A DNA stretch of 64,000 nt from Glandiceps talaboti (Eukaryota; Hemichordata; Enteropneusta; Spengelidae), in assembly GCF_964340395.1 (NCBI RefSeq), contig NC_135571.1, forward strand, positions 12,309,940 to 12,373,939. The letters are read 5' to 3'. Shown here in pieces: positions 41,825 through 53,614 of this stretch (the stretch's first letter is position 1; each line of letters opens with the position of its first letter). The notes under the pieces are model-generated. The model had not been told where the DNA came from and searched no databases. It saw only the letters and a list, made by a program, of their open reading frames with translations. Position numbers and translations under genes: made by a program.

Positions 41825-42030
41825 TAATTGGGGACCTGGTAGGATAGAGGTTGCAATGTGAATGCTTTAATCCTATGCACTTATAGAGGCTGCAATGGAT
41901 TGTTTGCGCCCCGGGGAATTGAAGTATAAAAGGACCGTTGTGCTGTTATAAATTCGTGCCAGGGGTAGTAACTGTAAAGCCGCCTTGAAGCACAGTGTGG
42001 GAGAGCATTATATAAAAATTAACATTATTA
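41825..42030 (+). mobile_element. SINE-like 3' part, copy 2
   Basis: Related to 21925-22120: CTTTAATCCTATG, ATGGATT, GCCAGGGGTAGTAACTGTAA, AGCCGCCTTGAAGCAC and GCATTATATAAAAATTAACA then TTATTA, a tail typical of LINE-mobilised SINEs in marine invertebrates. Confidence 0.5.
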
Positions 42031-42279
42031 AACACGACATTGGTATAATTCCGTCGTTAAGTCATTCGTCGGAGTGAAGACTGAAAATTTAATGAATTCG
42101 AGAGAAAAATGAGAGAAAAAGTAGTGATGGGGGATGGGCATGAATGGCTGAAAAGCTTAGGATAAAAGTAAATCGTCAACTGTTGTGTGTTCACAAAATT
42201 TCAAGAAAGTAATCATAGATAGCTTAGAGCTGTCCTTCGATCTGTAAACTTCCAAGTACCGCAACACCAACTAGCGATA

Positions 42280-42525
42280 ATGAACAAGCTTCAAGTTACA
42301 AGCGAAATTCGGTTTGGGTTGCAAACACAGCCCCGAGCCAATAACGTGTTGTTTACCAAAAGTTTGACGTACGACACACGGCCAAATGTCAGAACAGTTC
42401 TTCTCAACACACGCACAGTTGTCAACTCGGGGAAATTTAATGATGGAAGAAAATGGTTTGACTCGACGGAATTGAAACAGTATCCTACCCTAGTAAATAA
42501 TGATGACCCACTGTATGACCTTTGA
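42280..42525 (+). CDS. Hypothetical small ORF, 81 codons
   Basis: An ATG-to-TGA frame with a balanced composition (MNKLQVTSEIRFGLQTQ at the start, NNDDPLYDL at the end), no low complexity, no signal peptide and no membrane segment. It stands alone just right of a SINE-like tail. No family is recognised and a chance frame is quite possible. Confidence 0.2.
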   Translation: MNKLQVTSEIRFGLQTQPRANNVLFTKSLTYDTRPNVRTVLLNTRTVVNSGKFNDGRKWFDSTELKQYPTLVNNDDPLYDL

Positions 42526-42529
42526 ACTT

Positions 42530-43540
42530 ATAGTAGATTTGTGTTCGTAGAATGTGTAGTGTTCATTCACAGCCGTAGCTAATTTTAGTAGTGGTACTCT
42601 TTTTGAATATACAGAATTGTAATCCTAGATTCCAGAAAAAGGGCAAAAATGCCCAACCCTGCAAAAAAATACCACCAATGTCCAATATCGTAAGCAATCA
42701 AAAGACTTCAGTGGAGGCGGGGACTGTGTTATTTAAGAAAATGTTAATAATTTATGTCATTCTCGACTTGACTCAAGTTGTTAGTTACTGTCAAAGATAC
42801 ACGTCATTCAAACAGAAAGTGTTCGTCAGTATCTGTACGTTGTCATGACAATTTCTTCAACTGGGCTTACCATATCTATGTAAATTAAATACCACTATTA
42901 TAGTATCAAGCTAGAATGGTTAATTTCACAAAGTTTCTGGAGTGATTTGGGTCTTCGATCCTTGAAACATAGTTTAAACTTTTATGGAGGCGTACGCTAC
43001 ATACTAGAATACAGGGTGAATGATGGTCTTGTCCCTTCATACGTCAAACTATTCGTGGTTTGATAATACCTGTGGCTTGTGTTCGCAATTCAAACCTATG
43101 TTCGCCTGTAACTTGAGGGGTGGGGGTGAGGGTGTCTTAGACCCTATACTGTATAAACCCAGAGCTAAGTTTCAACCTTAGATGTTCATTCGTAGTCACC
43201 TGGTCAAACGTATTGTCCATCTGAATTACCAACATTTCTTATATTTTTCGTATTCTGACGACAAGTCGAACAGAGAAACAGATGAACGAAAATTGACACT
43301 AAAGGCTTGGGTTTCTCTATACATACGAGTATTTTTTGTACCTAAACATTGATGTTGTATTGTCTCACTGTGACAGATTTGTGAACAGTTTGATGAACGT
43401 GACAGGTCACAATTTGTTCGCATTTGAATGTAATATCTCTGCCACGCATGTTCTACATAGACACGTAGGGTCGTAGTCCTACAAGTCTGCTCCGAGTAAC
43501 CCAATCACCAGGCGTGTTGAAAAAAAAGAACTTTGAAAAC
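42530..43540. other. Anonymous sequence
   Basis: No recognised gene or repeat up to the left end of the long-armed transposon. Confidence 0.45.
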
Positions 43541-44426
43541 TCAACACTATGGGAAGCCGTTCAGGCCAAAAGTTTTGTTTTATTTTTGCTATAGTATTTT
43601 ATATTTTTCGTACTTACAAACTAATTTTAACAGTTTATGTACTTTTATTCCATGTTCACATTATTTTAATTGAAATAAGTTTGCATTTATTTGAGAATAT
43701 TGTTTTATTTTTCGTCAAACCAGAATTATTTTAAGGATTATATATGATTATATATTATATATGATTGAAAGTCAAAATATATTTTTGTTAAAGTTTTTTA
43801 TTTTATTTTTTAAATCTAAAAAAAAAATTTCAACTTTTTTTTTCTTCCCCCAACTTTCTTTTTTTTGGGCCGAGTCTGCTGACCAGCGCCTGTCACGAGT
43901 ACGTCGTGCTCGTGACAGGCATGTCCTTCGACATCCATTACGACGTGTTTCGGCGTCAAACACACCTTCTCATTACCTTCGAAATTGGTTGCTCAAACAT
44001 TATATCAGATCTCAAAACTGTTAATTTACGTGTGATAGTATCTGTTTTTTCCAACAACCGCGACTTCAGCCGCGTACACACATGTGTACACCGTCACGTT
44101 AAGGTTATCGACCGCATGTATGATGTATTACATGATGTAATACGTAGGACACGATCCATGGGCAAAGGGTAAAGGTAGTTAATCTAAAACAACTAAAGTT
44201 TGTTGCATCAATAACAATTACATTCATTATTGTGAAACTGACCAGAATTGAAATAAGATGGTACACTATACTGTGAGCGTGAGCAAAATAGCATTAGGAT
44301 CAAAAACGTGAGGAAAAGCGAACGCGTATTTCAATGGGTCAGTCAGATACTACTTCTTGTACGAGCGCACATATTGACGTCAACCTGCTGTATTACATAT
44401 CAACCTAAACCAGCTTTTATCGCCTT

Positions 44427-44427
<1 letters not shown>

Positions 44428-44477
<50 letters not shown>

Positions 44478-44493
44478 GTCGTCGTCGTCGTCG

Positions 44494-44539
<46 letters not shown>
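44428..44539. repeat. (TCA)n(TCG)n(TTG)n compound microsatellite
   Basis: About 15 TCA units, five TCG units and about 20 TTG units in uninterrupted succession, inside the long-armed transposon. Confidence 0.95.
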
Positions 44540-44639
44540 AAAGATTCAGTTTACTTCATCGCACATTGTAGTATACATTCTCTCGGTGTTCTGAGTACAC
44601 ATGCATATATCATGAAAAGTTGAGAACAACACGTCTACG

Positions 44640-45255
44640 TAGTACAGCAGGTCGACGTCAACATGTGCGCTCGTACTAGAAGTACCTGACTGACCCATTG
44701 GAAATACCTTTACCCGTTGCACATGGATCGCACGCGGCTGAAGTCGAGTCGCGGTTGTTGGAAATAACAGATACTATCACACGTCAATTAACAGTTTTGG
44801 TTTGAGCATAGACCCTCCACCGTCTATGGTTTGAGCGACCAATTTCGAAGGTAATACGAATGTGATGTCAAAGGTCACGCCTCGTACTCGTGACAGGCGC
44901 CTCGATATCAGTTTGCGATTAGACTAGTGTTGCGCCGGGTCGGAGTTTAGATAAAACGTAGGGGGAAAAAGGCGCGAGCGACTGTCGACAGTCTACACGT
45001 CTACGTATGTAATACAGCAGGTCGACGTCAACATGTGCGCTCGTACTAGAAGTACCTGACTGACCGTTTGGAAATACCTTGGATTGTACGCGGCTGAAGT
45101 CGCGGTTGTTGGAAAAAACAGATACTATCACACGTGAATTAAGAGTTTTGAGATCGGATATAATGTTTGAGCGATCAATTTCGAAGGTAATAAGAACGTG
45201 TACGTAATGCCATGGATGTCAAAGGTCACGCCTCGTACTCGTGACAGGCGCCGGG
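44640..45255. repeat. Direct duplication inside the long-armed transposon
   Basis: Two units (44640-44905 and 44998-45255) share ACGTCTACGTA, CAGCAGGTCGACGTCAACAT, GGCTGAAGTCG and TCAAAGGTCACGCCTCGTAC. The left arm side has one inverted counterpart near 44320-44400. The duplication separates the arms unevenly. Confidence 0.8.
44948..44996. mobile_element. MITE family B end fragment
   Basis: TTTAGATAAAACGTAG, then AAAAAGGCGCGAGCGACTG and TCGACAGTCTA match the right end of the element at 22286-22529. It is nested in the long-armed transposon, between its two duplicated units. Confidence 0.75.
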
Positions 45256-45984
45256 TACAAGCACGACGTGTTCTGCACCGGCGCCTGTCAGCAGACTCGG
45301 CCAAAAAAAAAAAAATGTTGAGAGAAAAAAAAAAAAAATTGAAATTTTTTTTTTTTAAATTAAAAGAATAAAATAAAATAACTTTAACAAAAAATATATT
45401 TTGACTTTCAATTATATATAATCCTTTAAAAAATTCTGGTTTGACGAAAAATAAAACAATATTCTCAAATAAATGAAAACTTATTTCAATTAAAATAATG
45501 TAACCATGGAATAAAAGTACATAAACGGTTAAAATTAGTTTGTAAGTACGAAAAATATAAAATACTATAGCTAAAATAAAATAATACTTTTGGCCTGAAC
45601 GGCTTCCCATACAACACATCATTTTGCTAGAAATTTATACCATTTTGATCTTATTTCTCGCATCATCTCATAAAGTAGGACGATTTCTATCATGTTGATC
45701 CAATAATTTTTTTTTTTAAAAAGTGCTAAAAATTTAGAAAAAGACCAGAAATTGTGTTCATATAAATTCGGTAGAAAAACGCTATCGTTCCAAAGTGACA
45801 CAATGTGTTTCAAGTCTAGCGAAAATTTTACACAAATTCCAGATCCTTCTTTAGCATTGCACTATAAACAGGGATACCATTCTACATGCACTACGAAATT
45901 TGACGACAGAAATAGGACAGAAATAGAAATTTTGGCGGCCATATTTAAAAACAAAGTGGATCATACATTTTGATATGTTTTATT

Positions 45985-46082
45985 TATCGTCGTAAATACT
46001 ACAGCCTCTTTTACGACACCGTCCTTGACGGACCCGGCATCATAGTGACGTAAGTAATATCAGCTCTGCTTAGCGAGGATGG
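45985..46082 (+). mobile_element. Small hairpin element (family H), diverged copy
   Basis: ATCGTCGTAAATACTACAGCC...TTTTACGACACCGTCC, then a diverged centre and GCTCTGCTTAGCGAGGATG. Confidence 0.6.
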
Positions 46083-46084
46083 TT

Positions 46085-46825
46085 TCATTCATCTGTGTTT
46101 CATAAAGTTACAATGAAAAGGGTATAATAATATTTTGATATTTCTCTAGGGTTTTTTATTCGAGCTACACTGACCTGTATACATTAATGTCATTGTAGAA
46201 ATGACACCTGTGGGTTAAAGGGGACCAAACATTTCCTGTTTTGGACACCTGTGTAATAATTATGCAAACAGAAACCATTTTGTCTAGACTGTTTTGTTAC
46301 TCACTATACAAAATTTTTGACACTATGATTAATTTGTAGAAAACTTCAAATAAATTAGTAATTTTTCAGTGCTATTTATTCGGAGTTACAAAACAGACTC
46401 GGTCTAATATGTTACACTGTTATTTTTTAGAGTAGAAAAAACACAGTAAAGTTGTTTTATTAATTACAAATCTAAACTACAATTTTTTTATCCATATGGT
46501 GACTGCAAGCCCGATATAGGCATGTACTTCTCAATTTTTCATATAGTCACATAACCATACGGGAATTGAAACTGATGATGTCTGTGTGTAGTCACCATGG
46601 TTACCCAGTTTCATATTGATATGGCCATGGGACCATGTTCTAAATTGTGACCGTACAACAGTATTTGTTTGCAAAGTTATCAATGACTATTTTATTACGT
46701 GACTTACTACAAAAAAAAGAGGACATTCTCTTCCCTTTTGACGGCAATTCGTACGATAAGATGGGATTTATGAAGAAGTAAAAACTCTATATTACACTAC
46801 AGGCCAGTTAACCAGAAACATTACG
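46085..46825. other. Anonymous sequence with an X-box-like site
   Basis: GTCACCATGGTTAC at 46591-46604; no gene recognised. Confidence 0.4.
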
Positions 46826-46829
46826 ACAA

Positions 46830-47035
46830 CTGACGAGACAAAGTTGACTAAAGTTGCTACATTTTATCGTCATGTTCCATTAAAATTTTACTAACATTGC
46901 TACATGTAATCTAGCGCTAAAAGTTCTACGACATTGCTACATTTCACCGTCTGACGTGACAGAAATTGTAACGACATTGCTACACTCATCATCTGATGCG
47001 ACAGATATCGTAACAGCATTGTTACATTTTCATTT
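46830..47035. repeat. Degenerate tandem repeat, about 55-60 bp unit
   Basis: Four to five units share ACGACATTGCTACATTTCA-like and CTGA(C/T)G(T/C)GACAGA segments. Confidence 0.55.
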
Positions 47036-47217
47036 GCACAAGATATCTTGAGGTGACCCCCTAAGCTATCAAAAATGTAACAACTTTATTTGATTTTTTG
47101 TCGATTGATTTATCATCAGTGTAAATACTGCACAACAGTATGTGCTGTTATTACTTTGTTAGCATATTACATGCTATGTTATCTAACATCTTTCCAGCTA
47201 AAGTAAGGGACTGGACA

Positions 47218-47395
47218 CAAAATATAGGGGAGGGGTAGGTTTTTTTTTTTTGGGGGGGGTCACCATTTTTCATGCAAGTGTTTGGGGAGGGTCACAATGA
47301 TATTTTTTATCACGGATATTTCAATGACACAGTGAGGGGGGTTCGGTAATTATTGTGTAAGGCTTTTGGGGAGGGGCAATTTTTTTTATGCACTG
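47218..47395 (+). repeat. G-run tract, possible quadruplex former
   Basis: Repeated words of the form GGGGAGGG(G)TCACnATTTTT and a GGGGGGGG run lie in a degenerate repeat of about 60 bp. At least six runs of four or more G occur on plus. Confidence 0.5.
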
Positions 47396-48284
47396 GACTT
47401 CTGAAATCACGATCCTCTGTACTTTGCCTAGTTCTAAAAAAATGGCGAGGTTATTCTTGCACAGGCTGAGTAAGCAAAGAAAACACTGCTTTAAGTGCAA
47501 GTGATTGCAATGAGACTGATTTAGTACACGAACAGTAAATCTAATGAGAAAGATAGGGTATCAACCTCCTCAATTTGTTTGTCCTAAATCTGTGCTTTTC
47601 ATGATGCTATGTCGTTATTTGTCCATCACCCCTATATTTTAACTTGGCTGTATGCCAAGTAGATGTGATGCAGACATGGTATACGCCTTGTTATATTATA
47701 CACGTGTGTGCTATACAGGTGGGCCAGTCGTACATTTTAGAAGGAGCAGCAGTCGTATATACGGGTATCCAGCATTGATGGAAGGCCTAGTTAGATTAGA
47801 TATTAACATTCAGGTATCAACACAAAGCAGAGTTTCAAAAGCATTTGATCCAGAACAAAATAATACTTACTACTTACTAAAGTAATTATTACGTCTCCAC
47901 TGATATAATAAAACTAATGCTTCAAAAACTAACCTGGAATTGAAACCTGATTTTTAAACACCTATCAAACATCTCCCTCCACCGAATCGATCTCAGATTT
48001 CGGTTATAACAGTTATAGGCTGGTTCAGTGTGGTGTAAGCTGTGGCGTGATGCTTGTATAATTTGGTCCAAGACCCCGACACCGACGCGTCAAACCCGGA
48101 CCGGCGACGTCAATCCCTGGCAGACATCAAACCCTGGCAGACACCAAAACCAGACCGCCTTCAAAATGATAATGGGCCAAGTGTTTTACTCTAGGTTTAT
48201 CAGAAAACCAAGTCAGATGATGTGAATCAATTTACGCTCATCTTGATTGGTTATTAAACAAAGGTACAGGCAATAGTGTTAGAG

Positions 48285-48920
48285 CCAGGGATTCAATCCC
48301 AGGTGTTCGGATTAGTGTTATCTATTCAGTGGAGCCTTGCGCTTTACATGGGATTATTCTCGTGTTTAGGACCAACTTCTTTTACGCTCTGCCAGACAAC
48401 TGTCTTTCATGATCACCTCTAAATTTTAATCATCACCCGAACTGGGCCTTTAAAGGTTTATGTTTCAACCACAAACCTTGTCTGTGGTTCCATCAAATTG
48501 TTATCTCATCAGTCAAGCTTTGAGCATAACATGAAATTATTCTCCTTCTTTTTCAGAACCAACGTTTTCGATATCTCTGCCAGACAACCGTCTTCCACCT
48601 CAAACTGGGCAGAATGATCACAATCATGTATAGTTGTGTATATGATCTCCAATCTGTTGGAACTTTGCAATGGCTTCACTCCTCCCTTCCTCCCTCCAGC
48701 ATTCGAGGCACAATGAGACATTGCAAGGCTAGGTATTAATACCTGGTTATCATATTAGTGATCTCTTAATAGGAATTGCTAAAGATCATTCATTTGTACT
48801 GTACCAAGGATTTTTTTTTTTATAGAACTGCCGAACAATTCTTGTTCACATCTGGATTTTAATCCTCATTTGAAGAGAGCCTTTATAAGCACTCCAGTGT
48901 TAATTTGACTTGGTCACAGC
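48285..48920. repeat. Three diverged direct copies of an approx. 150-bp segment
   Basis: Copies near 48345-48480, 48520-48620 and 48800-48900 share ATTATTCTC, (A/G)GAACCAAC, TCTGCCAGACAACTGTCTT and an ATTTTAATC...GGGCCTTTA tail. GGGATTCAATCCCAGG (about 48287) at the left is B-box-like, so a SINE origin is possible. Confidence 0.45.
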
Positions 48921-49173
48921 ATTTCTGTTTTTCCATGAATAACAACGTTCTCTGTTAAGGAAATCTTATCCCTAGTCCTGTGGTTTTACTATATCAGGCT
49001 ATGAAAACCAACGGTAGAATGAAATACTTGGACCAAACCATAACAAGCCTCCACTCTAAACAAACCTACAAACATCTCAAACATGTATCTAAAAATTAAC
49101 AAACACACACACACAGTTTTGTAAAATATACCATACTAAACACAAAGTTAGAATTCACACAAAACTTAGCTTC

Positions 49174-49179
49174 TTTATT
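49174..49179 (-). terminator. Candidate polyadenylation signal at the left edge of the CpG-poor block
   Basis: AATAAA on the minus strand, followed by a GT-rich stretch (TTTTGTGTG), the usual arrangement at an animal 3' end. It would end a minus-strand transcript crossing the CpG-poor block. Confidence 0.3.
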
Positions 49180-50867
49180 TACAAATGTTTCTGAATGAAT
49201 TCCTTAACAGCACAAAGAAATTGCAAGGTCAAAGTTCAAGAGAATGCTGTTGTGATTTCCCTTCATGATCAAGAACAAAAAATACTTTTCTTGATAAAGG
49301 AAATAAATATGAATATTTTAAAAAATACAGTACATATACTTTTTTCCAAAGCACCACAAAAAATGGCACCATTTGAATATTGCAAAACTGGCAGACAGTG
49401 AGCGTTTTGTACTGGCACTTTTGAAAATAACATCTCTGAGAAAATTGCCAAGAATCCATGCTATCTGCTAAAGTTATCATTACTTGTAGTTCAATGTATT
49501 GATGATTCTAGTAAATAGCAAAGAGTCTTGACCTCCGTAAAGCAATTTAAAGTCTTTGAAGTTCTTATCTCAACTTTATGTGTAATTTTTCAAGATTGGG
49601 GAATAATCAAATTGATGAAGATACAATGGATGATATCAACTGAAATCATTTGGTATAGTTGTGAAAATTTGAAAAGACTGCAGGGCTCAAATTTTAACCT
49701 TTAGGCTTGGTTAGTTAGATTTAGCTGAATGAATTGTTTCAGCTACAGTTTTCCATAAGATTAACAGATTACAACCTTCTAAATTTGGTAGTCAAGACAC
49801 AATGTTTAGTAGTTTACATGCCCTGGACCACTGCTAATGTTGAGCCCTTCATATTGTCACAGCTATCAAAACACAACTTGTTCTGTCAACAGATGATCAA
49901 CCTCTGATGTAATTTGTACAAAACATACACATGTCTCTGTAAGTTTATCTCTTTGGGTCAATTTTAAAGAAATTAACTAAATTATGACTCATCCATTGAC
50001 ATCAACAATTTGATTATGTTGCTGATTTTAATTGAGCATTATATCAAATTAATTGGAATGATTTTACCAGTGAGTTTTTAAAATATTTGTATTTCTAAAA
50101 AGGAAAATGATGGATTATACTAATGCAATTGCCTGCAATTTCATTACTGTCAAAATTTTACTGAAAATGTTTTGAATGGAAAATAAGAGAAACTTTCTCC
50201 AAAAATAACTCCATATAATGATATATTTACATACTGTACAGTAAAGCTTTTGTTTTGTTGGTTTGATAGAATTGACCAGCTGTTCAACAGATGAGCAACT
50301 GTGTCATCTGCCTGAAGACAGAGTAGTACTGGCCATGTTATAATTTATTCATAAAGCATTGAAGGTCACTTTTGATTGGTTGCTTACTTGAAGCATGTTT
50401 GTATGTCTATCATGATTGGCCTGATCAAAGTTTCAAAATATGAAATTTGCATGTTCAAAATAGCTTATAGAAAGCATTTCATCGACCATCGATTTTGAAC
50501 CACTAATTTGCAGACATGCTTTCCAAATTTGATCAAATTTAGAATTCAGAAAATGTGATAAGATGTGGACAGTTCCATTTATGGAAGAGGGAGTTGGAGA
50601 TCGAATTACATTTAAGTGTATATAAAATTTATCAACTTTTTTGTTCTGATCATACTATCACACAAATTATGGATTTTATACTGAAAAACACAGGTTTCAA
50701 ATTACATTATCAACTGAATTTTTTTTGTATATTCGAATATTTTCTTAACATTCCTCTCAAATATTGGAGTGGTCCACATTTTCTATGTAGCTGTGGATGA
50801 AGGAACATATTCACAATCTCTTGAGTAAAATAAATAAATTTCACACAGATTTGAAATATGTCAGAAT

Positions 50868-51203
50868 TTAAGGTTCTCTTTTGAGGTATATTTGAAACTT
50901 GTGAAGAAATTGTTCATGGACTACTGTGTTTTTGATGTTCTTGAAATGTTCACAACTCCAGGATCTGCAAGTCTGTCTGTTTCTGGTTATTGGCATCAGT
51001 CCAAGTTGTAGTTTGGCAGACGCTTCTTCCTTGGCAAAATGCCAAGTCACGCTTCTCTGAAGTGCTGCATGCTGCTGGCTCAATTTTGAGATAATTTGCA
51101 TCATATGGGGTCGAACCACTGGCCGTGTTGTCTTAGCAACTTCCCACTGCACCAACTGATCAGACATCTGCTGAGAGAGCAAAAGACGAAAACACTTAGT
51201 CAA
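50868..51203 (-). CDS. Possible coding exon, unknown protein
   Basis: A non-repetitive minus-strand open frame of about 100 codons in a region otherwise full of stops. A good acceptor (TTTTGCTCTCTCAG) precedes a stretch beginning QMSDQLVQWEVAK. The translation has a balanced, protein-like composition (RPVVRPHMMQIISKLSQQ, then a Lys/Arg-rich tail) and ends at a TAA. The segment is locally richer in CpG than its surroundings. I recognise no family and see no convincing donor. It could be a terminal exon of a minus-strand gene occupying the CpG-poor block, or a chance frame. Confidence 0.3.
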   Translation of the reverse strand: MTKCFRLLLSQQMSDQLVQWEVAKTTRPVVRPHMMQIISKLSQQHAALQRSVTWHFAKEEASAKLQLGLMPITRNRQTCRSWSCEHFKNIKNTVVHEQFLHKFQIYLKREP

Positions 51204-52636
51204 GTGTGCTGGGGACTGGCATCATGCACAGAGGTTTGTTTGTCGCTGAAGCAACATACGGACTGCAGGTGGATGAAGGAATGGCTCATTTACAAAATAA
51301 ATGTGTTTTGGCTTTCTCATGCTCAACTGCAGAAAATCCTTTAAGCTTTCATAGTGTTTGCACTTCACACTCTGCTATGGAAAAACAAAGAATGTGCTAA
51401 TGGCAGAATTCTGTCAAAATGAAAAAAGTAGAAGATTGCTTTGCTAAGCCACCCCCATAATCTATAAAACAGAATTCAAAATGTATAAACTGACATCTTT
51501 AGCAAATCCACATAAATATATTAACACAAGTTTGGATGGTTAAGGAATTGAGAAAATGAAGTTATTCCCCAATTCATGTTCCAAAATTGTGATGCATATG
51601 TATACACATCACATGTCAAAAATTCAAAATAACCCTTTCTGGTGAAAATATTTTGCACTAGGCACACAAGTTGACTGGAGTGGCACATGTGTTTGTAACA
51701 CCATTGAGATGGAATTTAGCAATTAATATTATGCAGAAATATTAGTCAAAGTCAATAATTCCTGGCATTTCTCATTAAAACCATTGTACTTTAGTTTTCG
51801 AAAAGTTAATTTTGTCAGCTATTTTATTCATCAAACTAAACAAAGAACTGAATAAAATACCTATGGGTGGTCTCATTTTAATTTCACTGGCAAATCGTGC
51901 ATATACATAATTGATCCTGAGAGGGAGTAATTGATATGGAAAACTGTATTTATTTGCCTTAACTTTTCAAGGCAAAGATCAGAATATTTTGACCCTAGCA
52001 TGCCATTTTTAAAGACAACTGGACTCAGAGTTTCAAGTTCTCTAAATTCACTATAATGCAAGTGTTTTACTGGATATATTGGTCAATGTTTGAAGTGTCC
52101 CTGGTCAATGCTTAAAGTGTCCTGATAACATGTTATGAATCTTATATGTGTGAGTAGCAGCCTCTTCCCAGAGCAAGATTTATAAGTTTGTTGACTTTGT
52201 CCTCTAACAGAACTAATTTGTTTAGTTGGAACATGTATGTAATTTGACTCGGCATGTAAGATACATAAATAAACCAATTAATGCCAGAATTAGACAAATA
52301 GCGTTGTTATAATGATACCTACCACTAAAACCTAGTTTATAAAGCTGTTAAAACATATTCATCCCCCAAAATGTGAAGGAAAGTACCAGAAGCAGACTGT
52401 ACATATTGCTAACTGAGAGAAAGGTTTTCATGTCTGAATTTGATAAAAGTTTTACCAGGAATTCATTTTTCTTGAAAGGGGAACTGATAAATGTTTTTTT
52501 TTTGTTCAGATTTAACAAGTTAGAACTATTGAGAGAATCTAAAAACATACCTCAATGAAACAGGTGCAAATTCTATTTGACTTTTTTTTTTTTTTTTTTT
52601 TTACAAATTTTGATGGCAGAAAGAGTCTCTGATTAA

Positions 52637-52822
52637 GGAAAATGTCCTTCTACAAACACAAACAACAGCTCCTTAAGCCTCGTTGTATACAGAGCAATCA
52701 GATTTCACAGCACAAAACTCAAACTTGGAGGTTGCACAGTTGAAGCCACAAAGGTTGATGGACAGTTTGAAGTGACTAAGAGACACTGGTGCTTTATGGC
52801 CTCACCAGGACAGATAGTATAA
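52637..52822 (+). CDS. Possible exon or exon remnant, unknown protein
   Basis: A short plus-strand open frame translating to a tail that includes KLKLGGCTVEATKVDGQFEV followed by TKRHWCFMASP. The alternation of hydrophobic and charged residues and the Trp resemble strands of a PH-like beta domain. A T-run of about 22 bases and GGCAG lie upstream and could be an acceptor. No ATG is needed if it is internal. The resemblance is an impression only, and the neighbouring frame is also open for a while. Confidence 0.18.
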   Translation, partial: GKCPSTNTNNSSLSLVVYRAIRFHSTKLKLGGCTVEATKVDGQFEVTKRHWCFMASPGQIV

Positions 52823-53614
52823 CAAGGGCATCTTTAGATCTCTAACAGTCTGGTATAGCACTGTTACAATTATTTAGTATTATTTGTAATTAGGCCACAT
52901 TCAACTTACACAGTTGGAACTGGAATGAAATGGAGATTGAAGTCAGGTAATTGAGTACAGCGATATTGCCATGTCATAGCCTGTCCTTGAATCAGAGAAC
53001 ACCATAGTTGAGTGCTTAGTAACCATGGCAACATATAATCAACTACAACTTCTGTATGGCTCTACAATTAGACAATCTTGACTGCCACTTGTGCATGCAT
53101 AGGTTAAGGATAAGTCAATTGCAAAGCATTTTGCCTAGAAGCTTATCAAGAATTGCACCTTGTGCGTTACCAGATGTTGTAACTGTAAACTAAATCAGTC
53201 TATCAAGGCCATCTTGTTATATACTATATTGATTATGGGAGTCCTTGCTCAGAAAATAGAAAGATGCAGACCATCTATATATGTCCTGAGGAGGATATAT
53301 TGATCTTTATCACGTCTGGCCTTGCTGGATGACCAAACTAGGGAAGCTTACCACTTAAGCCACTACTAAAAATCAATAGTACATATTCACATAAAAAAAA
53401 GTTGAAAGTTTTAATTGATCAATTTGAGTCTGGAGAACGTGCGGCCTTGTAAATTGCAGACTGCGCTCAATTAAATGTCCCAAACCAGGTGACTTGACAG
53501 TCTTTAAGATGAAAGAAATCAATAAGTCGTGCTAATGATCAGAGATTTCAAGTTCTTTTCAATAGGTTTGTTTTTTCCTGTCTTTCAAAATACTATCCTC
53601 AGTGGCCTTGGATT

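Larger units (their letters stand above)
43548..45611. mobile_element. 2.06-kb DNA transposon with long terminal inverted arms
   Basis: The ends are TATGGGAAGCCGTTCAGGCC and its reverse complement, with CAACAC on both outer sides (43542-43547 and 45612-45617), a 6-bp target duplication. The arms (about 43548-44085 and 45074-45611) are inverted copies of each other with scattered differences and an AT-rich first third. Each arm also has a GC-rich part with a CGAGTACGTCGTGCTCG-type hairpin. Short hydrophobic frames begin at the ATGGGAAGCC of each end; they look incidental. No transposase is visible, so the element is non-autonomous or gutted. Confidence 0.88.

Noticed and set aside
43549-43734. 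A hydrophobic small protein starting at both ends of the long-armed transposon
   Set aside because: It begins at the element terminus because TATGGG contains ATG. The AT-rich arm gives Phe/Ile/Leu runs and the two arm versions are simply inverted copies.
45128-45622. A 164-codon ORF on minus
   Set aside because: It lies wholly in the right arm of the transposon and is built from AT-rich low-complexity sequence; no transposase motif is seen.
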